From NCBI RefSeq assembly GCF_041381155.1, contig NC_091135.1:66429067-66493066 (forward strand): 64,000 nt of DNA, in the 5' to 3' direction. The notes under the pieces were generated by a model, which searched no databases, was not told where the DNA came from, and saw nothing but the letters and a program-made list of their open reading frames with translations. Below are positions 23,417 through 34,382 of the stretch, piece by piece. The DNA comes from Argopecten irradians (lineage: Eukaryota; Mollusca; Bivalvia; Pectinida; Pectinidae). Every line of letters starts with the position of its first letter. Position 1 is the first letter of the stretch. The position numbers and the translations under genes are program-made.

Positions 23417-24336
23417 CTAAAATTTTACGGATATGAAAGCATCATTATCAAAAGCATTACTCTTGACATCACTAATTTTGTAGAATTCATCTGACGGAGA
23501 TTCTTTATCGTCTTCCTTACCACTGTTTTCACAATTACACACTATTTTATTTTTAACTGAAATCACAATTCTATCGTATGGAGCCAGGGATCGCATCCAC
23601 TCTGGTAGGAAATCCCAAGATCGTAGTTTTGAAGGCAAAACTTTCGGGCGCTTATTCTGAAGAACATTTATTATAATTATCGCAACTATCAGAACAAGAC
23701 AGGGCACGAGAATTCCTATAAGAACATTTACTCCAGCTAGTGAGATAGCAAATACAAGAGCCGGTAGTAAAAAGAACATACAAATAAGGTAAGCAATGGC
23801 AAACCATCGATACTCCGCTGTGATGTTACCCATGTATTTGGCGGCATTTATCGGCAATTTCCGTAGCGGGTATATGATGAAAAACAAGAACACTCCAGTT
23901 ATATTAAAGAATAAATGACAAAGTGAAAGTTTGAACGATTCGTAAAAGTTTCCAGATGATGCCAAAGCTGCCAGAATGCTGGTTCCCGTTGTACCGATGT
24001 TTGATCCCAGGGTCAAAGGGTACATTCGTTCTATGTGGATAACACCGACGCCGACCAGGGGTGTGATTGCCGACGTGAAGATAGAACTGCTCTGGACAAG
24101 GATCGTCAGACCGGCTCCCACTACGATGGCGACTAACCCGGACAGGAAGCCGACACATCCGTCTAATTTACCGTTAAACAGTTTACGGGCGAGACGTGCA
24201 ATCTTTCCTTTCAATATAGAGTGGAGTAACTTCACAATAAACGCTAGGCATATACATAGTACCACTAAAGACGCCACAAGGAGAAGGGCTCCCACACTAC
24301 CGTCACTCCAAGTCGTCTCCGAGAAAAGATGGTCTC
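23417..24336 (-). CDS. SLC34 (copy B): SLC34 copy B, coding exon 6 (second transport repeat and C-terminus)
   Basis: This 920-base terminal exon contains [40 protein letters not shown], the hydrophobic C-terminal helices and [20 protein letters not shown]. Its acidic tail differs from that of copy A. Acceptor 'ttctaaag'. Confidence 0.95.
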
Positions 24337-27300
24337 CTTTAGAAAACAATAATACATCTGTTTAAATTACCTTGGTAAAATAATCATAACGTTAAGTAAT
24401 TCAGATGCCTCAAAATTATTACCAAAACTTTACATTTTGACAAACAAACGTACTGAATATTTCGCATTGAATTGAATTCATCATAAAAGTATTAAATCGT
24501 ATTTAATATCGGTTTATTACCAAATCTGTCAATCCAAATTCACCTAACACTAATCATGAAGTGACATAATAATGCAGATCGTGAACGTCCATATTTCACC
24601 GCTTTTCGCACCAAAACATGGTGTTTTCTGTATAAAGATTATAAATCCATCCTCAAGTTTGCTGATATTTTGATTTCGCCCAGTTAAGTCCTTTTTATAT
24701 CATAAATGACATTTATAGCCTACTGGAATAGCATTGAAATGGTATACCATTAGCCCACACTGGAAGTAATAAGCGACTAAGCTTGAGATCTAGTATTTTG
24801 ATATTTAGCCACCTTTTAGGCATGCAACAGGAGCAAGAGGCGCAATCCACACTCAAAAACTGTCCCTCCAACTAAAGACAGTTGCAGACAGCCAAACGTT
24901 AATTTCATTATCATTTCTACCCTTTTTTATTATACTCGCATTTGCCTGGCCCTCTCCTTTCGCAATGTCATTTATAGCCGAGTTATCGAGCTGAAAAATC
25001 AAAAATATATTATTGTGCTTTATATTGTAATAACATCATCTTTCACCTCGATCTCTTTACTTTTCGCGTGCCTTTATCTGAGTGGAATAATGTGACAGCA
25101 TTATATTTCATGTTTGGCTGAATGGGGTAACATTAAAATCGGAACAACCCACAATCGATCATTGTCAGTGCACGTTTCTCTTCAAGATTATTCAAACAAG
25201 CTTATTTAACTAGGAGAATATGCAATTGAAACTAGTATTGCTAATAATAAGAATATCTACTTTACATACTGAAATCAAGCTAATACTAACCGATACTATT
25301 CTACTGGTAAGAGGTTTGGTAAGTGCTTTCAGGAACTCTGGATTTTCCGATGTGCCATTATTTTCGGTGCTTGGTAGCGTCTGTATAATTGCATTGGAAA
25401 CTTCAAACAAATAGCCGGAAATCACCTCGACCGGAAGTAGAACTATGACACACAACCAATTGAACATGTCATGCACGGTAGCTGCAGCAAATGCCCTGCG
25501 GAACTGGTTCCTATCCGCTGTCTGCCCCATAGCAACTATAGTGTTGGTGACGGTAGTACCAATGTTGGCGCCCATGATGATAGGTATGGCAGGCTTCACT
25601 GTTAATACTGTAAAGTTTAAACCATACATTAGACCACACATTCAAATGTATGTGTGCATATTTCACAGAGAAACATTGCAGGAAATATAATATTACCAAA
25701 ACATGCCGATGGCGAGACTGCAACATCATAAAAAAGTCGCCTGGCAAAAAAGGCTCAACTAATCACTACAGCAGGAGAACATGTCACGTTTTCTTTTACC
25801 TAACAAAAACGACGGGGTCAGAAATAATAAAATCACAACTATACGTATATAGCATCGATGGAACTCATCATTTCTAAAAAGTATGTAACGGAAAGTACAA
25901 ATCATAATCTTCGTCAATATGAAATTAACCTACTTTCAGCAGAAACCATAGAGACCACGATGGACGTTGATGTCGAGGAGCTCTGCACGAGCACAGTCAC
26001 GAGAACCCCGATCATGAGGCCCGCTACGGGGTTGAGGAGGACCTCGTTATTGGACAATGCCTCTCCAGCAGCTTTCCCTGATGACGAAACAGAAACATTA
26101 AGAGAATGCATTATAAAAAGGACATATCCAACATAAGCACTTTTCATTATGCCTTCAAATTATATATGTATAACTATGCGGAAAAATATTAACAAAACAA
26201 ATTTTCATATTGCCTATTGGATGCCTGAAGTAAAAATCAAATTAAAAAAGACTCACAAGGATATCGTTTACATGGTAAACATCCGGAGTATGCATAGCTA
26301 AAGCAATATAGTAATTTTGGACTTTAATTGTAGAAACAGAAGAGTGCAATCTTGAACAAATCAATATTGAGTGAAAATATGCAGACACTGATAATACATC
26401 TTCAGGAGAAATGTACAGTTTTTCAAGGATAAAAAAGTTTGCAAAAATGACCAAATGAACATTGACAAAAGTCGATACAATTGTTTAATTTTATATTTAG
26501 CTCACTGGCCCAAAGGGGCAGGAGGAGCAGCACCAATAGGAGTTATAGAGTTAAATCCTTTAAATTGCTACTAGTCATAGTGTTACCAAATTTGACCATA
26601 AACATCCTCTAGGGAAAGGGAACAGAGTTTGTATAAATGTTGGCTCTGACCCCCCGGACAGGAAGGGCGGGACCAAATAGGGGAGACCGAGGTAAATAAT
26701 TAAAATCTCTACTAGTCATAGTGTTATGTATGGATTGTAACAAGATTTGGCCAGAAACATCCTCTCGGGAAGGGGAAGAGAATTTGTAAAATTTTGTCTC
26801 TGACCCCCTGGAGCAAAATGATTGGGGCCCAATAGGTAAATTAGAGGTAAATATTTAAATTCGTTAAGAAAAGTAACAATGAACCTGTTTTCAAAACATT
26901 ACTTGGCATTGCAAACCAGATGAGTGATACATGCCCTCTGGTCCTCTTGTTTGGTGTTCATTATATATTGATTGATAGATTTTCTATGATATCAAAATTA
27001 ATTAGTAAATGAATAAAAACGTTTCAATCATAAAGCGTATGATAGAAATCTTCCTGGCTGTAATATTACATGTACAAGTTATTTTAATAGCATTAGTCAT
27101 TGTATTAGAGTTACCAACTAATTAGTATACGTCATAAAATGAAAATAAATCGCATTCCTTCTCAAATACCATTATTTCACTATATAAAAATATCTAAACA
27201 AACTAGCAGAACCTACAAATATGTTCACAGCAGTTAGAATCATTATGAATTAATTCATGATATGTTATTTTTTGACGGACTGCAGATGATATAGAGAATA

Positions 27301-28691
27301 CATGGTTAGTATCTTACAATACAAGGTTTTCTTTTGGTGCGAGACTTAGGAAAGCCGAGATAACGAGGCTTTGCCGAGTCATCTCGGCTTTCCGTGTCGA
27401 GCACCAAAATAAAAATTGTATTGTAAGATACTAACCGTGTATTCTGTTTATCCTGCAACCATTATGACATTCAAAACGAAAGCAAATTGACAGTTATTTA
27501 CTTTGTTTCGCTCGAAGCGAGACGCTTCTTTGATGCGGAGGTAAAGATTCATTCACTTAACCGAATGAGAGTGTACTCCTTTTTACTGCCGTGGGAAATA
27601 AATAAGCGCATTCACAAACAGTAACCGTAATTCTGCTCAATGTGATATATCACTGAAAGGAAATGAAAATACTCAAATAACAATAAATACCCATTAAAGA
27701 GATTTTCGATATCGTAAAAATGACGTCATTTCGGTGAATGTGACGTCACGTTTTAGCGGGATTGAATGACGTTTCATTCACTGGAAGGTTCAAGTTCTGG
27801 GTCAAGTTAGAAAAAGTTCCGTCAGATATGGAACAAATTCACGTGATCGTATTGACGGATAAAGCATTTCGTATTGACGGATAAAGCACAAGTTTATCCG
27901 GCAGTAGTTATCGTTCAGTATATATGTGGGACAGTTGCAGGATAAATACATTTCACGTGAGATAAATAAATTCTTACCTCCGAGCAGTTTAAAGGCTGCA
28001 CTAAGAACATCCAGGGAACAGATGAACAGATACAGTAGTCCCACTAGAAGTATTGGTTTAAGGATCGCCAGTAGGACCCATATTATCCGTTCTTTATCCG
28101 ACATATCTGTAAATGGCACAATACTTATAGTTATCTAACAATTACAGAACATCTAAACTTATTCAATCGAATAAAGACTATATGAGTCTATGGGTTATGT
28201 ATTTTTTAATCCTTCCAACGATATTGATCTCCAAAAATGTATTTTTAAAGATATGAGTGGAAAATGTGGAAGACTATTCTATATAAACTACAGCCATTTC
28301 ATGTATCGTTATCTTATGTAAAATAATATTAAATCATACTTCAATAGCACTGCATTATACGGTCCGTATCAAGGTTGTTTAGGAAGTTAGTGTTCTAATT
28401 ATAGAGTTAAGAAAGGCCAATGCATTATCTTCTAGACTACCTGGTGTAATTTGATACTCAATAAACTTGGACAAGTACCATCAAGCTAAATGACCCTTGT
28501 TGAACTTTATTATTTTACCACTTCAGCACTAACAGCATTAGGATACCTTTCCATTTCTTGTCATCGTCAGGTATATCGGTGAGGGCGTAGAGGTCGACTT
28601 CGGCTGGTGCAGTCTCTATCTCTGAATCCACCTCCGGTCCTGTACGTTTTGATGACTCCACTAAAGTGGACGAGGAGCAGCTAGATTTCAT
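23417..28691 (-). CDS. SLC34 (copy B): SLC34-type sodium-phosphate cotransporter, copy B (six coding exons)
   Basis: Coding exons on minus: 28691-28547, 28106-27978, 26077-25934, 25607-25291, 24990-24921, 24336-23417. Phases agree and give 574 residues. It is the same plasma-membrane sodium-coupled phosphate importer as copy A. It has QSSS at 123-126 and 350-353, GANIGTT and GSNIGTT, and the A-x-A-xxx-D set at 180, 182 and 186. As in A, the loop between the two halves is short and lacks cysteines, with one N-G-T sequon. Exons 2-5 have the same lengths as in A. Large parts of exons 4 and 6 are almost identical in nucleotide sequence, while the N- and C-termini have diverged. A probable 5' noncoding exon and a TATA box lie upstream, and a polyadenylation signal lies downstream. 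All exons are intact, so it is probably functional. Confidence 0.93.
24921..24990 (-). CDS. SLC34 (copy B): SLC34 copy B, coding exon 5 (short extracellular loop)
   Basis: This 70-base exon encodes [20 protein letters not shown] and a short lysine end, with no cysteine. Acceptor 'tttttcag', donor 'aaaagg|gtagaa'. Same length and phase as copy A exon 5. Confidence 0.85.
25291..25607 (-). CDS. SLC34 (copy B): SLC34 copy B, coding exon 4
   Basis: This 317-base exon encodes [20 protein letters not shown], the AAATVHD motif and the following membrane span. It is close to base-identical with copy A 10931-11247, including silent positions. Acceptor 'ctttacag', donor 'gtatcg|gttagt'. Confidence 0.95.
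25934..26077 (-). CDS. SLC34 (copy B): SLC34 copy B, coding exon 3 (first QSSS motif)
   Basis: This 144-base exon encodes [20 protein letters not shown] followed by [13 protein letters not shown]. The acceptor is 'gtcatcag' and the donor 'gctgaaa|gtaggt'. Confidence 0.95.
26490..26965. repeat. mollusc-type dispersed repeat with internal duplication
   Basis: The segment opens 'agctcactggcccaaagggg' and ends near 'ccctctggtcctcttgtttgg'. Two internal units repeat 'actagtcatagtgtta', 'aacatcctct' and 'ctctgaccccc' about 170 bases apart. It lies in a copy B intron. Family assignment is by recognition only. Confidence 0.55.
27296..27444. repeat. foldback (long inverted-repeat) element 2
   Basis: The left arm (27296-27362) and right arm (27380-27444) are imperfect reverse complements. 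Examples are 'ggttagtatcttacaataca' against 'tgtattgtaagatactaacc', and 'ggaaagccgaga' against 'tctcggctttcc'. The short centre contains 'cgaggctttgccgag', nearly the same centre as foldback 1 at 1073-1219. It lies in the copy B intron between exons 2 and 3. Confidence 0.75.
27978..28106 (-). CDS. SLC34 (copy B): SLC34 copy B, coding exon 2 (first membrane segment)
   Basis: This 129-base exon encodes a helix containing [20 protein letters not shown] and LLGG at the donor 'cggag|gtaag'. The acceptor is 'atttacag'. Confidence 0.93.
28547..28691 (-). CDS. SLC34 (copy B): SLC34 copy B, coding exon 1
   Basis: Encodes 48 residues starting [14 protein letters not shown] and ending [17 protein letters not shown]. 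An acceptor ('tatattccag') lies 12 bases before the ATG, so the start codon is in the second transcribed exon. Donor 'ggaaag|gtatcc'. Confidence 0.88.
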
Positions 28692-28703
28692 TGTAACTTA
28701 TGA
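28692..28703 (-). other. 5' untranslated part of SLC34 copy B ATG exon
   Basis: The minus-strand acceptor 'attatattccag' ends at 28704. The 12 bases to the ATG are therefore noncoding exon sequence. This fits the upstream donor at 29573/29574. Confidence 0.5.
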
Positions 28704-29109
28704 CTGGAATATAATAGTGATTATGCGTTTATAACAATACTTTAATTTAAGATAAAAATAACTTTAGAATAGATTAATCATGTTAGCGCATCCACATAGC
28801 TTCTTACATTTACGTTTCTATGTATTCCTGCTATATAACATTTTACTGTATTATCCCTGACATCAGTTCGAATAGTATAGTGTCAAAGTTTAGAACCGAA
28901 CATGCACAATGGTAAGTTCCCATGGGACATTTGAAATATTTAAATATTCGATGAAAGGACCGAGTTGATTTATAAAATTGGGTTCAAACTCGAAACTAAA
29001 GGTTATCTTAAAAAATATTATACCAAAATCCGCACGAAGACAAAATTAAGAAACAAAAGAAAGAACTTGAATAGATATTTCAAATAAAACATAAAAATAA
29101 TTTTTTTAA

Positions 29110-29447
29110 AGTGAACAGTCGGGCAAGGATGGCTAAAGTCGGTAAAAATGGTGTGAATGTATCCAGTATAATTTCTTATGGAATAGAAAAATAAACTTTC
29201 TCGTCAAAATCTGTCTGCGTACGTAGAAATTAATTTAAAGTATACGAATGCTAAAACGTCCTCCCAGCTGACTATGTCCGTGGTTACATTTCCACGGAGC
29301 CTCGCTTTCAATGCTTTCAACTTTTCTTTATTTCAATGGTCAGAACTGGGAAACGTAAGCAGAACTTGACCGTTGTATTAATATGTGAGAACTTTTGGAA
29401 GGCCAATGAACGCATTTAGACTGGTTTTCTTTGCCCGACTATTCACT
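29110..29447. mobile_element. TTAA-flanked MITE
   Basis: The body starts 'agtgaacagtcgggcaa' and ends 'ttgcccgactattcact', a 17-base inverted repeat with one mismatch. It is flanked on both sides by TTAA (29106-29109 and 29448-29451). TTAA duplication is typical of piggyBac-type insertion, so this 338-bp element without ORF is probably a piggyBac-mobilised MITE. It lies in the 5' intron of copy B. Confidence 0.75.
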
Positions 29448-29573
29448 TTAAAAAATCGCGCAATAATACTATACCTGCGAAAAAATTCAAATATGAATGC
29501 TTTCAGCGATATAAACTTACTAAATATCTTTATAAGATCCATCAAATAATTTTAAATACGTACCTCCGACTTG

Positions 29574-29655
29574 AATGGCAACGACCAACTGACCCGTTCT
29601 GCTCTGTATGCTGTGATGTCTACCTAGTGCCTATGCGCCTAGACGGACTGCTTGC
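29574..29655 (-). other. probable 5' noncoding exon of SLC34 copy B
   Basis: A good minus-strand donor ('tcggag|gtacgt') lies at 29573/29574, and a TATA box sits about 30 bases before 29655. Together with the acceptor just upstream of the ATG, they suggest a first exon of about 80 bases. The transcription start is inferred from TATA spacing. Confidence 0.45.
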
Positions 29656-29682
29656 ATTTGAAAATGGTTCATGATTTCACTG

Positions 29683-29690
29683 TATTTATA
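29683..29690 (-). promoter_or_regulatory. TATA box of SLC34 copy B
   Basis: The minus strand reads 'ggtataaatacag', a good TATAAATA match, placed upstream of the probable 5' noncoding exon. Expected start is about 25-30 bases downstream, near 29655. Confidence 0.5.
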
Positions 29691-29699
29691 CCAAAAAGT

Positions 29700-32600
29700 G
29701 CGTTCGATCACTTTTAACCGCTGTCCATACTTCCAACGCATGTTTCACTCGTGAGGACATGCGCAGATTCAGATTTACACTCATTCCTTTCATGACAATA
29801 CATAAATTATGTTAGCCCTTGAACTAGTCTCCCAACATTAAAATTCGATATTTGTTTAAACAGAGTGTGTCCTAATAAACCGAATTAGTAGAGTAACGCG
29901 ACCATAACCAATGAAATATAATGAAAATGTGATCATTCAGTCATATTACTGATCAGATTTTCAGTAGTTGATTCTTCTGCATCCCATAATATGTTTTTAT
30001 ATTTGCTGTATGTTTATGTATATTTCAAACAACAATAGTTGATATTCATATGCAAAGATCAAATAATGATTTTCATTGAAAATTTATATTTTGAATATTT
30101 ACTAATATTTAATGTAATTACGTTCGTATTGAATTTAACAAAAATGTTAGTTCCATAGCAACAATGCCATTTCAAAGCTCACAGTTTATCCTCTATTTTT
30201 TTTTTTTTTTTTTTTTTTTTTGCTTCAAATTATTGGATTTCCTAAAGATTGTATAGCAGTTGCATTAAATGGATGTTCCTGCTTTACGCCCCTTCATGTG
30301 TTTCAAATGGCACGAGTTATTAAACGATCATATTAGTTAGTAGCATTTTTTACTGCAAGTTACTTTACGTTATTTTGGTATAATCACAAAGAACTTGTAC
30401 AAAATGTCTCAATTCTCATTTCTGATAGAATAAAGGATCTGAGTCAGTATTTCCACTGAGGTTTTTCTTGCAGTGTTTACTTTTTTCTGTAAATCATTTT
30501 TCCTAATATCATGATATTCTCTACGTTGTAATAGTTTGCGGTTACAATATCCACTATTATTTTCTATTTTGTAAAAGGTTTTGTGTCTTCCCTGATATGT
30601 ATGTAAAGAAGGCAGAGAAGACATACGGTATTAAAGGATATTTAGGAATTGGTATTGACTAGATAACCAATAATAATGTACATTAATTACTAAGTTATTG
30701 GCTTCTCGTCTTCAAAATTTGTGTTTTTATACATTTTTAACTTCTTGAATTCCTGATGGATTAATTTGTTAATTTTGGTTTTTAGTCGATTCCAATGACG
30801 GGTTTAATTCAATACAGATCCTTACTATCTCAAACCAATTACAAAATTTAATGTTCCCGATTAGAATTCGAAATTTAAAAAAAAAATGTCAATAATCTCG
30901 TTCGTGAATTAATTTCATATGTGACGTCTGTATTGGTGATTTTTATTGATTAGTTTGACATCTAAGTCTTATATAGGACATTCAAAGTATCTGCTGCCTT
31001 TTATCGCAACACAAAAGGTATTCTAGAAACCACTTTATTTAAAAATGACCTGTTTTCTAATACTCTGTATATCAAAAATTCAAATTAAGATCAGATTATT
31101 AAACTTATTTTATAACAACAGAAAACTAGCACGAGGTCCTCCTGAAAAACTAAGAGTAGTTCAAGCCTTTAGAGAAGAGTAAAAGTTCTATAAGTCACAG
31201 ACCTCAGTCATCAAAATGAATTAATATCTAGGATAAGGTACACTCACCATTTTTACTCGAATGATAACACATTTAAGAATCACTTCTAACAAATGACTTC
31301 AGAAAGAATAGGAAGACTAATAGTCTTTTACTAGTCTTCGTATTTTTCGATAATTCATGATCTCGATCGTTCATATTCCTCTTGGTCTTCATCTTACCTG
31401 GATCCCGTCAAATCTTCTGTTGTAATATCTCACTGCGCTTGTGATATTTAAACGAGAGAAGTTGTATTTAAAACTGTCTAAGAAACGTAATTTCTCTTCA
31501 ATAGCCTTTGGTTTTTAGAAGATATATTCAATATTCTCAAAACATGAAAACGTTACTGACGATAAATATGAAAATGTATATCCATATAAAGTGAAGCGCC
31601 AATTTCGATAGTAGTGATGGTTGTGTAAATATCAATAAAATGTTGAATTTTCTAAACATCTATTTAAAAACTAATTTTGTGACAAGTACCAATTTGATCC
31701 TATATCTACTTCCAGTGTCCAAATAGACCAGTAAACAGTCATTCTAGAATGCATTCTTTGTATGTATATTTAAGGTGCAATCTAAAATAATATAGACATA
31801 TTTGGTACACAATTTAATGTACATCATATGTAAACACCCTTGGCAGAAACTGCAACATACATTTGTCTGCAGGGCATTTCCTGGTAATGATTGAATTTCA
31901 AAGAGTTGATGAGAAAAAACGGTTCCGAAACCCACATTAGATGAGATACAATACCACAGGTCATGTCAGGTGAAGAGCGTTACACAATTGTCTATGGCGC
32001 TATAAATCAGAGAACCTGTATCAATGTAAATACTGTTACAAGTATTCATTGATGTGATAGTATGTTGAGTACATCATAAATACAACTTATATATGCATGT
32101 AATAAATCTATCAGCCAATGAAATGTCGTAATGGGTTAGTCGTGAAGCGGCTTGGTATATTCCTACGCGAGAAACCACGAGTGAAGAAATTAGTGAAACA
32201 ACATGTCCGATAATTACGGTGGCTGGGAAGGGTCATCAAATAAATAAAATCATGGCGTGGGAACAGTACATTGTTTCGTTTATATTCTTCATTTCAGTAT
32301 TTGTCTTCAAGATTTTGCATTAAAACTGTAGAAATTCCCCATAAAGTCATGATTTTACTTTCTAAAAGTAATTGGCTATCTTTATTGATCAAAATAACCT
32401 TTGTTGTAACACAATATTCAAATGGAAACATAATAAACCAATGTATTAAATCCATAAATACACACACAGAATGATATGATTTATTATCCTGACTGTAAAA
32501 GTTACTATAATAAGTTGTATGTACAAGGTAATTAAAATACACGTATATATTGTGTTCCCAATACGCCGTCGTAATGTTTCGCTTGAACGCAATGCTATTT

Positions 32601-33320
32601 CGTTCATTATCACTCAATAATTTCATTTATTTTATGTCCGCTCCAAACAACCGTAGATAATACATTACCCTACATATGTAAATTCTTTGTTTTATTTGAT
32701 TTAAACTTAACGAACCAACTCAGCCAACATCTTGCAATATAGATTAATGCTCTTCACTTCTGAACAAAGGCCTACATACACTTTAAACTTCCCTTACCAG
32801 TATTAGTTCAAACAGATTTAAAATCTTGAACGTTGTCTTCTGTTTTCTATAGTTTACCTCCTCTAAATAAAGCGACCGAGTGAACATTTTCTGTGTTATG
32901 CTCACTGTTGCTCATATGTTATTGGGTTATTTGATTTTCAGTAAATTAAAGTTATATATGAATTGTACCGTCTGCACTGGTGATCTTCAAACATCTGAAA
33001 CGCTATATAGAGTATTTATCTGATGATTCATTAAGGGGTGATATTTTAGATTCAACATATCCAATGAAATTTAAAAGAAGTTTTTGCTACTTCGGCCACG
33101 TAAGTAATCTAAGAACAATCTGAATTGACCAGTGACAGTTAAGATCTGTTAAAGTCTGCTATGCCGTGGACTTAGGACTGTGTGAATCTGAGAAAGATGC
33201 TGTGAGAAAACTTTCCTTCATTCATAGTTAAATCCTGGACTTGGACAAAGAATTCTGTGTGATTGCATCGACTTAAACTTAAGAGCTGATAATCAAACAT
33301 AACATAACAATGTAGGCAGC
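29700..33320. other. AT-rich intergenic region, no gene recognised
   Basis: I found no exon with supported splice sites or recognisable domain. A poly-T run of about 23 bases lies near 30200. The short open frames at 30409-30624, 31744-31935 and 32271-32626 look like chance. Diverged transposon sequence could be hidden here and would need a repeat library to detect. Confidence 0.4.
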
Positions 33321-34382
33321 CCTAAATCCCAAAATTATATGATTCTTCTTAACTCGTTTGTTGGTGTCACTGCATGCGTTCTTTACAATGGAAACACAAG
33401 TGAGGAGTACCCCATAGAGCAAGGAGTCGCTCAAGGGAGGACTCTCTCAGCTTGATTATTTTTGGTCATGATTGACGACCTTGCGGTGGAATTAAATAAA
33501 GCAGGCCTAGGTTTAGTCATTCGAGATCTCAACATACATTGTGTGTTCCTCGCAGATGATATTTTACTCCTAACAGCATCGATCAGTAATACAGTTGGAC
33601 ATAGTCCACAACTATGCAAAGCTATGGAGGCTTAACTATAACTCTGCAAAATCATCGTTAATGCAATTTACAAACCGGGAACGGTCGCAAAACGAACTGA
33701 ATACCTGTTTACTTGGAAATACACAGATTGCTTGGACAGCATCAAAAGTGTACGCTGGGATAACGTTATGCCACAATCTGAAACCGGATATGCATATCGT
33801 GAGTTCTTGCGGGAAAGGGCGTAAAGCTATAAACAGTCTTGTCAGTGTTAGTATACACCAACATGGAATTAACCCAATAAAAAGTGTGCGCATTATTAAA
33901 TCAGTTATCCTTCCTGTAATACTTTATGGATGCGAGCTATGGGTGAATCCAACAAAGTCATCTCAACCCGAGCTAGAGCGAACGCAAAGATATGCAGCTA
34001 GGCGATGTCAGGGTTTTGAAAAAACATCAGCTTCAGCGATAACGACAAGAGCCCAGGGGATATTTGTTGCGAAGTTGAAAAGCGCAAGTTATTCTTTTGG
34101 AATAATCTTCGTATTGCAAGTGTAGACTTCGTGTGGAAATCACTATTTTTAATTCGGCTTTGTGACTGGAGAATATAATGTTTGCAATACCAGCTTCATT
34201 AAGGATATAGCAGAGACAATGCTGAAATTTAAAATACATTCGTTTCTCCTCGAATTTGCCCTATCATCGGTGAAATGTAGTGCTAGACAATGGAAGACTT
34301 TTGTTAAAACGTTACAGAGCATTTTCATTTTAATAAATTGTGCTGTAAATGTGATCATAGTGTACTTCTGAGGTATTACAAA

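Noticed and set aside
32271..32626. Overlapping open frames of 67 and 110 codons on opposite strands
   Set aside because: AT-rich chance frames without motifs or exon boundaries.
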